Assembly: GCA_963811635.1 (NCBI GenBank)
Contig: CAWESB010000015.1
Span: forward strand, 124,001-188,000
From: JAIBJN01 sp963811635
Lineage (GTDB): Bacteria > Actinomycetota > Thermoleophilia > Gaiellales > Gaiellaceae
Length of the DNA stretch: 64,000 nucleotides
Direction of reading: 5' to 3'
Made by a program: the position numbers and the translations under genes. Positions 36,117 through 44,574 of this stretch are shown here, in pieces (within the stretch, counting starts at the first letter, position 1; the number at the start of each line of letters is the position of its first letter). The notes beneath the pieces are model-generated. The model was given only the letters and a program-made list of their open reading frames with translations, had not been told where the DNA came from and made no database searches.

Positions 36117-37060
36117 GCCGCCGCCGCCGAGCCCGACTGGTCGGCCTCGACCCGGGCGCCCACGTCCTGGGCGAGCTCGACGAAGGCACGGGCCGCCGGA
36201 GAGCGGTAGCGGTCACGGTGCCAGGCGATCCCGATCCGGCGCGGCGGCACGCCTGCAAGGCCGAGGACCGCCGTCCCGTCGTGACCAGGGTCGACGGTCA
36301 GGAGCGGGACGAGGGCGACGCCGACGCCGGCGGCGACGAGCTCCTGGATGGTCCCGTTGTCGTCGGAGCGGAAGACGATGTGCGGCTCGAGGCCGGCGTC
36401 GCGGAAGCGGTTCTCGATCTGGTGGACGCTGCGGCACTGGCGGTTGCCGATCAGCGGCATTGCCGCAACCTCGCGGAGGGAAGGCGGCTTGGGCCGGCGG
36501 GCCAGCGGCGAGTCGACAGGGAGGACGACGACGTACGGGTCGCGCATCAGCTCGACGGTCTCGAACGGCCCCTCGCCGACCGGGAGCATCACGAAGGTGA
36601 AGTCGAGCTCGCCGCGCTCGACGAGCTGGAGCAGGCCCCCGTCGTCGGCCGACTCGGTCAGCTGGACGGCCACGTCCGGCCAGGCGTCCGTGAACTCGCG
36701 CAGCAGGCGTGGGAGCACGCGCGCGCCCACGCTCTGGTAGGTGCCGACGTGCAGCGTCCCCGCCGAGCCCTCGGAGAACGCGGCCATGTCTGCCTGGGCC
36801 GCCTGCAGGCGGGCGACGATGCCTGCTGCGTGGCGGAGGAGGAGCTCGCCTGCCTCGGTGAGGGAGACCCGGCGCGGCCCGCCGGGCCGCTCGACGAGCT
36901 GCTGCCCGACGATGCGCTCGAGCGCCTGGATCTGCTGGCTCACGGCCGATTGGGTGTAGCCGAGCTGCTCGGCGGCACGCCCGAACGAGCCCTCCTCGGC
37001 CACCGCCTGAAGGGCCGCGAGATGCCGCAGTTCGACGCCGAGCCATCCATCAGATCGCAT
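36113..37060 (-). CDS. LysR-family transcriptional regulator
   Basis: A 315-residue regulator with an N-terminal winged helix-turn-helix (LGVELRHLAALQAVAEEGSFG, then AEQLGYTQSAVSQQIQALE; given in parts because of length) and an effector-binding domain (about 100-300). The recognition segment TQSAVSQQI is typical. The gene is divergent from a 37-residue membrane protein gene and an SDR gene, over a 59-base AT-rich gap, suggesting that it controls them. Effector is unknown. It differs from the LysR at 32568 by an Ala-rich C-terminus. Confidence 0.92.
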   Translation of the reverse strand: MRSDGWLGVELRHLAALQAVAEEGSFGRAAEQLGYTQSAVSQQIQALERIVGQQLVERPGGPRRVSLTEAGELLLRHAAGIVARLQAAQADMAAFSEGSAGTLHVGTYQSVGARVLPRLLREFTDAWPDVAVQLTESADDGGLLQLVERGELDFTFVMLPVGEGPFETVELMRDPYVVVLPVDSPLARRPKPPSLREVAAMPLIGNRQCRSVHQIENRFRDAGLEPHIVFRSDDNGTIQELVAAGVGVALVPLLTVDPGHDGTAVLGLAGVPPRRIGIAWHRDRYRSPAARAFVELAQDVGARVEADQSGSAAAA

Positions 37061-37119
37061 GATGGAAATGAATGATAACTCGATTTGTGCTAATCGAAAA
37101 GAGAGCCGATGCTGAGGGT
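37061..37119. promoter_or_regulatory. AT-rich divergent promoter region between LysR and a small membrane protein
   Basis: The 59 bases are strikingly AT-rich for this window (ATGATGGAAATGAATGATAA and TTTGTGCTAATCGAAAAG). Such a stretch is expected for a LysR operator and overlapping divergent promoters. I see short imperfect repeats (ATGATGG, AATGATAA) but no clear T-N11-A box that I would defend. Confidence 0.5.
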
Positions 37120-37233
37120 ATGGAAATCGCTTTCATCATCCTCTTTGTGCTGGTCGGGCCGCTGGCTCTCCTGCTCGGCGCGGACTCCCGCGTGGACGAG
37201 CGGAGTCGCCTGCCCGAGTGGCGCCGCTCGTAG
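37120..37233 (+). CDS. Small membrane protein, 37 residues
   Basis: One hydrophobic helix (AFIILFVLVGPLALLLG, residues 4-20) followed by ADSRVDERSRLPEWRRS. Similar tiny proteins with the pattern hydrophobic helix, then GADSR-D, then a basic tail are commonly annotated in actinobacteria, so this looks real despite a poor ribosome site (GAGGG one base before the ATG). It sits between the LysR and SDR genes and could be co-regulated with them. Its function is unknown. Confidence 0.65.
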   Translation: MEIAFIILFVLVGPLALLLGADSRVDERSRLPEWRRS

Positions 37234-37381
37234 GCCTCGCGCGGACCGCGCGACGGCTCTGCCCGCGGTAGTCCGCCCGATTCCCGTGGGCCGAGCCGCC
37301 GCGCGGCACCGCGTCCGAGCGCCGATCTGAGCCTCTGCCGGGTCGAGATTCCCTCGGCCACGTGAAAGCATGGTGTCCGCC

Positions 37382-38167
37382 ATGGACACTGGGCTTTCCG
37401 GCAAGCGCGTCCTCGTCACCGGCGCCTCGGGCGGCATCGGCGCGGCCTGTGCCCGGGCGTTCGCCGCCGAGGGCAGCCGGGTGGTCGTCCACTACAACAA
37501 CGGCCTCGAGCGGGCGGAGGCGGTCGCCGCCGACTGTGGCGTCAACGCCGTCCTCATCCAGGCCGACCTCACCCGCGAGTCCGAGGCCGAGCGGCTCTAC
37601 TCGGAGGCGCGCGCGACGCTCGGCGGCCTCGACGCCTGCGTCGCCGTGGCCGGCATCTGGCCGGAGGAGGACGTGCCGCTCTGGAAGCTTCCGCTCGACC
37701 GTTGGCAGGAGACCCTCGCGGCCAACCTCACCGCCACCTTCCTGACGGCGCGGGGATTCCTGCAGGAGGTGGAGCGCTCCGGTCACGGCAACCTCGTCCT
37801 CGTCGGCTCGACCGCGGGGCTCTACGGCGAGGCCGGGCACGCGGACTACGCCTCGGCCAAGTCGGCCATCGTTCGCGGGCTTCTGCTCAGCCTCAAGAAC
37901 GAGATCGTGCGGATCGCGCCGCTCGGACGGGTCAACGCCGTCTGCCCGGGCTGGACGGTCTCGCCGATGACCCGCTCGACCCTGGACGAGCCGGGCCTCG
38001 TGGATCGCATCACGCGCACCATGCCCCTTCGCAAGGTCGCCGAGCCCGAGGACGTCGCCCGCCAGATCGTCGTCCTCGCCTCCGACGAGCTCTCAGGCCA
38101 CGTCACGGGCCAGGTGGTCGTCGTCGCGGGCGGCATGGAGGGCCGGGTCCTCCACGACCGCCCCTGA
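37382..38167 (+). CDS. Short-chain dehydrogenase/reductase (FabG-like)
   Basis: NAD(P)-dependent oxidoreductase of 261 residues with classical SDR order: cofactor motif TGASGGIGAACARAF near residues 13-27, the adenine-side VHYNNGLERAE, the NAG-like VAVAGIWPEED, catalytic Ser in VGSTAGLYGE, Tyr and Lys in YASAKSAIV, and VNAVCPGWTVSPMT. VHYNN after the second strand suggests NADPH preference. An ATG at 37370 is also possible as start. It is preceded by a LysR gene and a small membrane protein and followed by a strong bidirectional hairpin. The substrate is unknown; 3-oxoacyl-type reduction is a guess from similarity. Confidence 0.87.
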   Translation: MDTGLSGKRVLVTGASGGIGAACARAFAAEGSRVVVHYNNGLERAEAVAADCGVNAVLIQADLTRESEAERLYSEARATLGGLDACVAVAGIWPEEDVPLWKLPLDRWQETLAANLTATFLTARGFLQEVERSGHGNLVLVGSTAGLYGEAGHADYASAKSAIVRGLLLSLKNEIVRIAPLGRVNAVCPGWTVSPMTRSTLDEPGLVDRITRTMPLRKVAEPEDVARQIVVLASDELSGHVTGQVVVVAGGMEGRVLHDRP

Positions 38168-38180
38168 AGCACCAGGCGGA

Positions 38181-38204
38181 AGGGGCGGCCCGGAGGCCGC
38201 CCCC
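38181..38204 (+). terminator. Bidirectional hairpin between convergent SDR and DUF6458-like genes
   Basis: A perfect ten-base stem AGGGGCGGCC / GGCCGCCCCT around a CGGA tetraloop, 14 bases after the SDR stop and 28 bases past the stop of the convergent gene. No clear T run follows on either strand, so it may terminate poorly or act mainly as an mRNA 3' stabiliser. Confidence 0.65.
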
Positions 38205-38231
38205 TGGGAGAGGTGGAAGAGGCGAGGCCTC

Positions 38232-38465
38232 CTAGTACGGGGGCGGGCGGTTGTACGGATCCCGGCGGATGATCGTCTCGCGCCGCCAGGTGCCGACCCC
38301 GCCCCAGGTCGACCAGAAGATCAGCGAGAGCAGGAGGCCGACAGCGCCGGCGATCATGAGGATCCAGCCGACGGTCGCGATGTCGATCCCGCTTACGTCG
38401 GCGGTCACCGCGAAGGTGAGAATCGCGCCGACGACGATCAGGAAGATGCTGGCACCGATGCCCAT
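38232..38465 (-). CDS. DUF6458-like small membrane protein
   Basis: A 77-residue protein with two membrane helices, MGIGASIFLIVVGAILTFAV near the start and VGWILMIAGAVGLLLSLIFW near residue 33-52, followed by a tail with RRETIIRRDPYNRPPPY. This pattern (GxSxxLIxxGAILxFAV, two helices, RR-rich tail) is a widespread actinobacterial family of unknown function. The start at 38465 removes an Ala/Pro-rich part of the longer open frame. An AGGAGG lies 11 bases upstream, a little far. It is divergent from ctaC, 103 bases apart. Confidence 0.72.
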   Translation of the reverse strand: MGIGASIFLIVVGAILTFAVTADVSGIDIATVGWILMIAGAVGLLLSLIFWSTWGGVGTWRRETIIRRDPYNRPPPY

Positions 38466-38568
38466 TCGGGGATGCTCCTCCTTCGGTCCCGGAGCGACCG
38501 GTCGGGCCGTTGGCCGGGAGATGGTTGCGTTAGGGTTTCGCGCGGGGCTGTGATTCCCCGCTTTCCCG

Positions 38569-39586
38569 GTGCGGAAACGCTCGATCATCCAAATGACGCT
38601 GGTCGGGGTGGCCGTCGGCGCAGCCCTGGCGATGGTGGCGGTGTTCATTCCGTGGCTGCCGGATGCGGCCTCGGAACAGGCGGACATCGTCGACAGCGTC
38701 TACTGGGTCGTGACGATCATCTGCGTGGTCGTCTTCGCCGTCGTGGCGGGCGTCTCGGCCTACGCCGTCTACAAGTTCAGGGCGCCCCCGGGAGACATGG
38801 ACGACGGCAGCCCGATCCACGGGCACACCGGCCTCGAGATCGTCTGGACGCTGATCCCGACCATCCTCGTCACGGGCATCGCCATCTACTCGGGCGTCGC
38901 CCTCGCCCAGTCGGAAGACGTGCCTGCGGACCACCGGGTCGTCGAGGTGCACGGCGAGCAGTTCGCCTGGACGTTCACCTACCCGGACATCGAGGTCGAG
39001 GGCGGCAAGCCGCTCACGACGGGCGAGCTCGTCCTGCCCATCAACCAGACCGTCCAGTTCGACATCACGTCCGCGGACGTCATCCACTCCTTCTGGGTGC
39101 CCGAGTGGCGGATGAAGCAGGACGCCGTCCAGGGCATCACGACGCACACGACCGTCGAAGCCGACCCAGCTCGGGACCTTCCCGGTCATCTGCACCGAGC
39201 TTTGCGGCCTCGGCCACGCGACGATGCGTTCGCAGGCGGTCGTCCTCTCCCAGGCCGACTTCGAGGCCTGGGTGAACGAGCAGAAGCGGCTCGCGCGCGA
39301 GGGCGGGTCCGTGCAGGGGAAGGAGCTCTTCACGCAGCAGTGCGGCAGCTGTCATACGCTCGCGGATGCCGGGACGCAGGGCCAGGTCGGCCCGAACCTC
39401 GACGACGTGTTGCAAGGCAAGGACGCAGACTTCATCCATGAGTCGATCGTCGATCCGAGCGCCGAGATCGCGTCGGGCTTCCAGGACGGCGTGATGCCCG
39501 GAAACTTCGGGGAGATGTTCACCGATCCGCAGCTCGACGGGCTCGTCGAGTACCTCCTCGAAGCCACCGGAGGAGGCTCCCGCTAG
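38569..39586 (+). CDS. ctaC: Cytochrome c oxidase subunit II with fused cytochrome c domain, frameshifted
   Basis: The electron-entry subunit of a caa3-type terminal oxidase. Residues 1-195 read from GTG at 38569: two membrane helices (near 8-25 and 43-65), then the CuA domain beginning VEVHGEQFAWTFTYPD and including HSFWVPEWRMKQD. The frame breaks at 39165-39167 where one extra C lies in a CCC. After removal, ADQLGTFPVICTELCGLGHATM continues, restoring the Cys-Cys-His-Met CuA ligands, and then a cytochrome c domain with CGSCH and axial Met in MPGNFGEM. The product is about 338 residues. Loss of this essential subunit is unlikely, so assembly error is suspected. Confidence 0.87.
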
Positions 39587-41553
39587 TGGCCGTCGACGTC
39601 CACGAGACGCACGAAGCCGAGCACGCCGCTGCCGGGCCGCCGCCGCCGCGGCGCGGGCTCCGCCGCCTGACCGGGCCGGGCTGGCTCCGAGTGCTCTGGT
39701 TCATGCCCCTGGCCTGGACCTTCGCGACGCTGCTCGTGATCGGCATTCGCGCCGCGATGGACTTCTCGCCGCTGTGGGAGCTGCAGCCGCTGATCGTCGC
39801 GTGGACGGTGATCGTCCCGCTGTCGTTCCTCGCCGGGCTGGGCGGGTTCGACTACTGGCTCTACTGGATCTCCGGGCGCCCGACCCGGCCCGAGGACCAC
39901 TCCGGGCACGGGGCGCGCACGTGGAAGGACTACTTCCGCATCAACACCGACCACAAGGTGATCGGCATCCAGTACGTCGTCACGACGATCTTCTTCTTCG
40001 TCGCGGCCGGGATGATGGCGATGTTCATGCGCGCGGAGCTGGCGCGGCCCGGGATGCAGTACGTGGACACAAACACGTTCAACGGGCTGTTCTCGGTGCA
40101 CGCGTCGCTGATGATCTTCCTCTTCATCATCCCGGCGTTCGCGGGCCTCGGGAACTACGTCATCCCGCTGATGATCGGCGCGCCGGACATGGCCTTCCCG
40201 CGCCTGAACGCCCTCTCGTTCTGGCTGCTGCCCATCGCCGGCCTGATCATGATCTCGAGCTACCTCGTGCCCGAAGGCGGCGCTTTCGCGGCCGGGTGGA
40301 CGAACTACGTGCCGCTGGCGGTGAACCAGGCCGACGGCAACCTGATGTTCCAGATGGGCGTCCAGTGGGCCGGGGCGTCCTCGATCATGACCGCGCTCAA
40401 CTTCCTGGTCACGATCATCACCATGCGCGCGCCCGGGATGTCCTTCTGGCGCATGCCGCTGCTGGTCTGGGCCAACTTCGCAACCTCGACGCTGGTCGTC
40501 CTCGCGACGCCGTTCGTGGCCGGCTCGCAGTTCTTCATCATGTTCGACCGGGTCCTGCACACGAACTTCTTCAACCCGGAGCTGGGCGGCGACGTCATCG
40601 CCTACCAGCACATCTTCTGGTTCTACTCACACCCGGCCGTCTACATCATGATGCTGCCCGGCTTCGGCATCGCCTCGGAGGTGATCTCCGTCTTCGCGCG
40701 GAAGCCGATCTTCGGCTACCGCCTGATGGCGTTGTCCCTGATGGCGATCCTGATCCTGGGCTTCTCCGTCTGGGCGCACCACATGTTCGTCTCCGGGATG
40801 CAGCCCTGGATCCGCATCCCGATGATGATCACGACCCTCGTCATCGCCGTCCCGACCGGGATCAAGGTGTTCAGCTGGCTGGCGACGCTGTGGGAGGGGC
40901 GTCTGCATTTCAAGACCCCGATGCTGTTCGCGTCGGGCTTCGTCTCGATGTTCGTGATCGGCGGCCTCTCCGGGATCTACCTCGGCTCGGTGCCGATCGA
41001 CATCCACGCGAGCGACACGTACTTCGTCGTCGCCCACATCCACTACGTGCTCTTCGGCGGATCGCTGTTCACGATCTTCGCCGGCATCTACTACTGGTTC
41101 CCGAAGATGACCGGCCGGATGTACAACGAACGCCTGGGGCGGATCCACTTCTGGCTGACGTTCATCGGCTTCAACGTCACCTTCTTCCCGATGCACTGGG
41201 TCGGGCTGCAGGGGATGCCGCGCCGCGTCGCCGACTACGCGCCCGAGTTCGGCAACTGGAACATGGTCATCTCGATCGCGTCCTTCGGCCTGGGCGCCTC
41301 GACTGTCGTCTTCCTCTACAACATGGTCGTGAGCTGGCGGCGCGGGCCGATCGCGCCGTCGAACCCGTGGCGCGCGCTCACCCTCGAGTGGCAGGTGTCC
41401 TCGCCGCCGCCCATTTTCAACTTCGACGAGATCCCGCAGGTCGTCGGCAGCCCGTACGAGTACGGCACGCGCGGCGCCCGCCACGCCGTCCTGAACGGAA
41501 AGCCGACCGAGGCGGGCAAGCAGGCGGAGCCCGTGGAGGCGATCCACTCGTGA
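39586..41553 (+). CDS. ctaD: Cytochrome c oxidase subunit I, A2-type
   Basis: Catalytic subunit carrying haem a and the haem a3-CuB centre. A 655-residue protein with an N-terminal extension of about 90 residues holding two extra helices. Landmarks are FSVHASLMIFLF (haem a His), QHIFWFYSHPAVYIMMLPGFG (the CuB His, and Tyr of the His-Tyr cross-link in HPAVY) and HHMFVSGM (CuB His pair). The Glu of the D channel is absent, and FYSHP replaces it, which defines A2-type haem-copper oxidases. The GTG overlaps the ctaC stop (TAGTG), so they are co-translated. Next comes a stress-like protein, then subunit III. Confidence 0.95.
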   Translation: MAVDVHETHEAEHAAAGPPPPRRGLRRLTGPGWLRVLWFMPLAWTFATLLVIGIRAAMDFSPLWELQPLIVAWTVIVPLSFLAGLGGFDYWLYWISGRPTRPEDHSGHGARTWKDYFRINTDHKVIGIQYVVTTIFFFVAAGMMAMFMRAELARPGMQYVDTNTFNGLFSVHASLMIFLFIIPAFAGLGNYVIPLMIGAPDMAFPRLNALSFWLLPIAGLIMISSYLVPEGGAFAAGWTNYVPLAVNQADGNLMFQMGVQWAGASSIMTALNFLVTIITMRAPGMSFWRMPLLVWANFATSTLVVLATPFVAGSQFFIMFDRVLHTNFFNPELGGDVIAYQHIFWFYSHPAVYIMMLPGFGIASEVISVFARKPIFGYRLMALSLMAILILGFSVWAHHMFVSGMQPWIRIPMMITTLVIAVPTGIKVFSWLATLWEGRLHFKTPMLFASGFVSMFVIGGLSGIYLGSVPIDIHASDTYFVVAHIHYVLFGGSLFTIFAGIYYWFPKMTGRMYNERLGRIHFWLTFIGFNVTFFPMHWVGLQGMPRRVADYAPEFGNWNMVISIASFGLGASTVVFLYNMVVSWRRGPIAPSNPWRALTLEWQVSSPPPIFNFDEIPQVVGSPYEYGTRGARHAVLNGKPTEAGKQAEPVEAIHS

Positions 41554-42419
41554 GCGAGAACCCGTACGAGCAGTCTGCGCCCGCCGAGCCGGCGGTGCGC
41601 CCGCGGCACCTGCTCGTCCTCGCGAACGAGACGGTCGCCGGGCGGACGCTGCTCGACGCGATCGAGGAGCGCGCTGCGGCCGGGCCGATCAGGGTGACGG
41701 TGATCTCGCCGCAGAACGACCCGCGCGCGGGCTACGTCGTCTACGAGGACAGCCGCCGTTCGAGCGCCGACCGGCGCCTGCGGCGGACGCTCGACCTCCT
41801 GCACGAGGCCGGCATCGCCGCCCGCGGGGCGATCGTCGACCCCGATCCTCTGCAGGCGTTGCGGGACGGCCTGCACCAGTACGCGCCGGTGGACGAGGTG
41901 ATCATCTCGACGCACCCGGGCTCGGTGCGCTCCAGCTGGCTGCGCGCGGGCCTGGTCGACCGGGCGAAGAAGATCGCCAAGGACATCCCGGTCACGCACG
42001 TCGAGGTCGACCTCACCTCGCCGCGGGAGCGCGACCACGTTCTCGTGATCGCGAACCAGACGATCGTGGGCGGGCCGCTGCTCGAGGCGATTCGCGAGCG
42101 CTCGCAGGCCCGTCCGACCGACTTCACCCTCGTCGCGCCGGCGGACGAGCAGGGCGTGCAGGCGCGGCTCGACAGCGCGCTGGCCCGGCTGAAGGAGGCC
42201 GGCATCGAGGCGACCGGGCACATCGGCGACGCCGACCCGGTCACGGCAGCGCTCAACGCCGTCCACGACGAGCAGGTGGACGAGATCATCGTCTCGACGT
42301 TCCCCGAAGCCACCTCGGGGTGGCTGCGGCGCAACGTGGTCGGACGGATCGAGAGCGGGTCCGAGCTCCCGGTGAAGCACGTCGTCAGCGAGCCCGCCGA
42401 GGCGGAGGCGCCGACCTAG
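41550..42419 (+). CDS. Protein with two tandem USP-like domains, in the oxidase operon
   Basis: A 289-residue cytoplasmic protein made of two homologous about-130-residue alpha/beta domains. Both repeats follow the pattern (H)LLVLANETVAGRTLLDAI, PVDEVIISTHP with SSWLRAGLVDRA, and VTHVEV; second copy VLVIANQTIVGGPLLEAI, VDEIIVSTFP with SGWLRRNVVGRI, and VKHVV. A third homologue is the C-terminal half of the gene at 43049. The fold is inferred to resemble universal stress proteins, which often bind nucleotides, but an ATP-binding GxxG signature is not evident. GTGA overlap with ctaD and TAGTG with ctaE place it firmly in the oxidase transcript; a role in assembly or regulation is inference. Confidence 0.78.
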   Translation: MSENPYEQSAPAEPAVRPRHLLVLANETVAGRTLLDAIEERAAAGPIRVTVISPQNDPRAGYVVYEDSRRSSADRRLRRTLDLLHEAGIAARGAIVDPDPLQALRDGLHQYAPVDEVIISTHPGSVRSSWLRAGLVDRAKKIAKDIPVTHVEVDLTSPRERDHVLVIANQTIVGGPLLEAIRERSQARPTDFTLVAPADEQGVQARLDSALARLKEAGIEATGHIGDADPVTAALNAVHDEQVDEIIVSTFPEATSGWLRRNVVGRIESGSELPVKHVVSEPAEAEAPT

Positions 42420-43027
42420 TGGCGTCGGTGGCGCACACCGAGCACGACCACGGGCCGCCAGCCGCCCACAAAAGCTCGCGCGTCGACGCGCGCCTGCTCG
42501 GCATGTACCTCTTCATCGCGTCGGAGACGATGCTCTTCGGCTCGTTCTTCAGCATCTACTTCTTCGACCGGGTCGTGGTCGGGAACGACGGCTGGCCGCC
42601 CGAGGGCTACGAGCTCCCGGTCTACCTCGCCCTCGTCAACACGATCATCCTGGTGACGTCCAGCTTCTCCATGCACTGGGCGCTCCAGTCGATCAAGCGG
42701 AACAACCGCTCGGGCCTGATCGCGGGGCTCGCGCTGACTTTCCTGCTCGGCCTCACGTTCCTGCTGATCCAGGCGCGGGAGTACACGCGGATCGGCTTCG
42801 GGCCGTCCGACAACGCGTTCGCGTCGACCTTCTTCGGGCTCACCGGCCTGCACGGCGCGCACGTCTTCATCGGGCTCAACCTGCTGCTGTACGCGCTCAT
42901 TCGCTCCACCCGCGGGCACTACGGGCCAAAGACCGAAGACCACCTCGGCGTGGAGCTGCCGGGGATCTATTGGCACTTCGTGGACGTAATGTGGATCGTG
43001 GTGTACACCACGGTGTACGTGATCTAG
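42419..43027 (+). CDS. ctaE: Cytochrome c oxidase subunit III
   Basis: A 202-residue membrane protein with five helices. FIASETMLFGSFFSIYFF, SSFSMHWALQS, LTGLHGAHVFIGLNLLLYAL and YWHFVDVMWIVVYTTVYV are the family landmarks; the last carries the terminal helix. The start is GTG at 42419 overlapping the TAG of the upstream gene (TAGTG). It has the shorter bacterial five-helix form. It stabilises subunit I and is part of the same transcript as ctaC, ctaD and the USP-like gene. No subunit IV gene is found. Confidence 0.94.
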   Translation: MASVAHTEHDHGPPAAHKSSRVDARLLGMYLFIASETMLFGSFFSIYFFDRVVVGNDGWPPEGYELPVYLALVNTIILVTSSFSMHWALQSIKRNNRSGLIAGLALTFLLGLTFLLIQAREYTRIGFGPSDNAFASTFFGLTGLHGAHVFIGLNLLLYALIRSTRGHYGPKTEDHLGVELPGIYWHFVDVMWIVVYTTVYVI

Positions 43028-43048
43028 AGCACAAGCCCAGGAGGGTTC

Positions 43049-43702
43049 ATGCGCAACCCGTTCCGGACAGAGGCTGAGGCGTTCGGATTCGTCCTGGTTT
43101 GCGTCGCGCTCTTCGGCGCCGTGGCCGTCGCCGGCATCCTCGGCGGGGGCTGGGTCGCCCTCGCCGTCTTCGTCGTTCTCGCGGGCGGCGTCGCCTTCTA
43201 CGTGAAGGCCGAGCCGAAGCCCCCGGCCGAGGCCGTCGAGTCACGCCGCAGCGACGGACGGCACCGCATCCTCGTGGTCGCCAACGAGACCGTCGCCGGC
43301 CGTGCGCTCCGCGGTGAGATCGTGAGCAGGGCGAGCGAGAACTCCGACATCCTCGTCGTCTGCCCCGCCCTCAACTCCCCGCTCCGCCACTGGGCCTCCG
43401 ACGAGGACGGCGCCCGCGCGGAAGCCGAGCGCCGGCTGGCCGCGTCGCTCTCCGCGCTCGCCGCGGAGGGGGTCGACGCGAGGGGCGAGGTCGGAGATGC
43501 CGACCCGGTGCAGGCCATGGACGACGCGCTGAGGACGTTCGGCGCCGACGAGATCGTCATCTCGACGCATCCGCCCGGCCGGTCGAACTGGCTCGAGAAG
43601 GAGGTGATCGGCCGCGCGCGCGAGCGCTACCCCGTGCCGATCACGCACGTGGTCGTCGACCTCGAGCTCGAGAGCTCGGATCCGAGGAGCGCCGCGGGCT
43701 AG
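43049..43702 (+). CDS. Membrane-anchored USP-like domain protein
   Basis: A 217-residue protein with two N-terminal membrane helices (about 10-30 and 33-52) and a cytoplasmic USP-like domain (about 70-205) homologous to both halves of the 41550 protein: ILVVANETVAGRALRGEI, VDARGEVGDADPVQAMDDAL, DEIVISTHPPGRSNWLEKEVI and ITHVVVDL. The ribosome site AGGAGG lies about five bases before the ATG. It follows ctaE by 21 bases on the same strand. The arrangement suggests a membrane-tethered version of the same accessory domain. Ligand or partner is unknown. Confidence 0.78.
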   Translation: MRNPFRTEAEAFGFVLVCVALFGAVAVAGILGGGWVALAVFVVLAGGVAFYVKAEPKPPAEAVESRRSDGRHRILVVANETVAGRALRGEIVSRASENSDILVVCPALNSPLRHWASDEDGARAEAERRLAASLSALAAEGVDARGEVGDADPVQAMDDALRTFGADEIVISTHPPGRSNWLEKEVIGRARERYPVPITHVVVDLELESSDPRSAAG

Positions 43703-43708
43703 GGCTCG

Positions 43709-44161
43709 CTAGCCCTCGGTGGAGGTGCCCGTGGTGGTGCCGCCGGTCGTCGTGCCCTGGTCGCCGCTGGGGTCGCAGCCCTCGATGTCCTTCCCGGCGA
43801 CGCTCGCGACGTAGGCGGCGACGTCGGCCGCGTCCTGTCCGGTGACGAGGTCGGGCGGCATCGCGCCCTGAGCGAGGTCGATCTGGCCGAGGACGACCGA
43901 GTAGATCGTGTCCTCGGCGAAGCCCTGCTTGCAGCTGTAGCCGAACGCCTGGTCGAGGTTGGGCCCGACCGTGCCGGCAGTCCCCGCGTCGGCGAGAGTG
44001 TGGCAGGAGCCGCAGCTCGCCTTGCCCTCGGAGCCCGAGACGAAGAGCGTCTTGCCCTTCCCGCGGTTGGCTCCCTCGAGGCCGGTGGTCTCGTCTCCGC
44101 CGCACCCTGCCGCCACGACTCCGACGACCAGGACGAGGATCGCGGCGAGCCGTACGGTCAC
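43709..44161 (-). CDS. Lipoprotein cytochrome c, class I type
   Basis: A 150-residue membrane-tethered electron carrier. Lipobox GVVAAGC lipidates Cys20; then a monohaem cytochrome c domain with KASCGSCHTLADAGT as the haem-binding site (CxxCH) and the axial Met in QGAMPPDL. A Thr/Gly/Ser-rich tail of about 20 residues ends the protein. It converges with the USP-like gene, seven bases between stops. It may shuttle electrons to the caa3 oxidase in the same region. GTG is the likely start at 44161. Confidence 0.87.
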   Translation of the reverse strand: MTVRLAAILVLVVGVVAAGCGGDETTGLEGANRGKGKTLFVSGSEGKASCGSCHTLADAGTAGTVGPNLDQAFGYSCKQGFAEDTIYSVVLGQIDLAQGAMPPDLVTGQDAADVAAYVASVAGKDIEGCDPSGDQGTTTGGTTTGTSTEG

Positions 44162-44164
44162 GGG

Positions 44165-44530
44165 CTAGGAGCGCTGCGCCTCGGTGACGCCGGCGCTCTC
44201 GAGAGCCTCGGCCCGGCTGGCGTGGATCGGGAAGACGCGGTTCAACCCGGTGATCTCGAAGATCTTCGTGATGTTGCGGTCGGTGCAGACGATCGTCAGC
44301 TGGCCGCCGTCCGGGCGAAGGCGCTTGACCCCGCCGACGAGCACGCCGAGGGTCGTCGAGTCGATGAACGTCGTGTCGGTCAGGTCGACGACGACGTACG
44401 TCGCGCCCTGGCCGATGGCGTCCAGGAGCTGCTGCTTGAACTCGGGAGCCGTGTAGAGGTCGACCTCACCGGTCAGAGCGATGACCCAGATCCCGGGCGC
44501 AACCTGCTCCGCCTTGATGTCGAAGTTCAT
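44165..44530 (-). CDS. STAS-domain anti-sigma factor antagonist (SpoIIAA-like)
   Basis: Single-domain STAS protein of 121 residues, which in partner-switching modules is phosphorylated by an anti-sigma kinase. ALTGEVDLYTAPEFKQQL is at the N-terminus and VVVDLTDTTFIDSTTLGVLVGG has the phosphorylatable Ser in DSTT near residue 58. The ATG at 44530 is preceded by GGAGG seven to eight bases upstream. No anti-sigma kinase or sigma-B-like gene is adjacent, so its partner lies elsewhere. It lies between the cytochrome and TPR genes on the minus strand. Confidence 0.92.
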   Translation of the reverse strand: MNFDIKAEQVAPGIWVIALTGEVDLYTAPEFKQQLLDAIGQGATYVVVDLTDTTFIDSTTLGVLVGGVKRLRPDGGQLTIVCTDRNITKIFEITGLNRVFPIHASRAEALESAGVTEAQRS

Positions 44531-44574
44531 GAGCCCCTACCTCCAGGAGTTCGCGGGTGAGTACCTTAGCCGCT

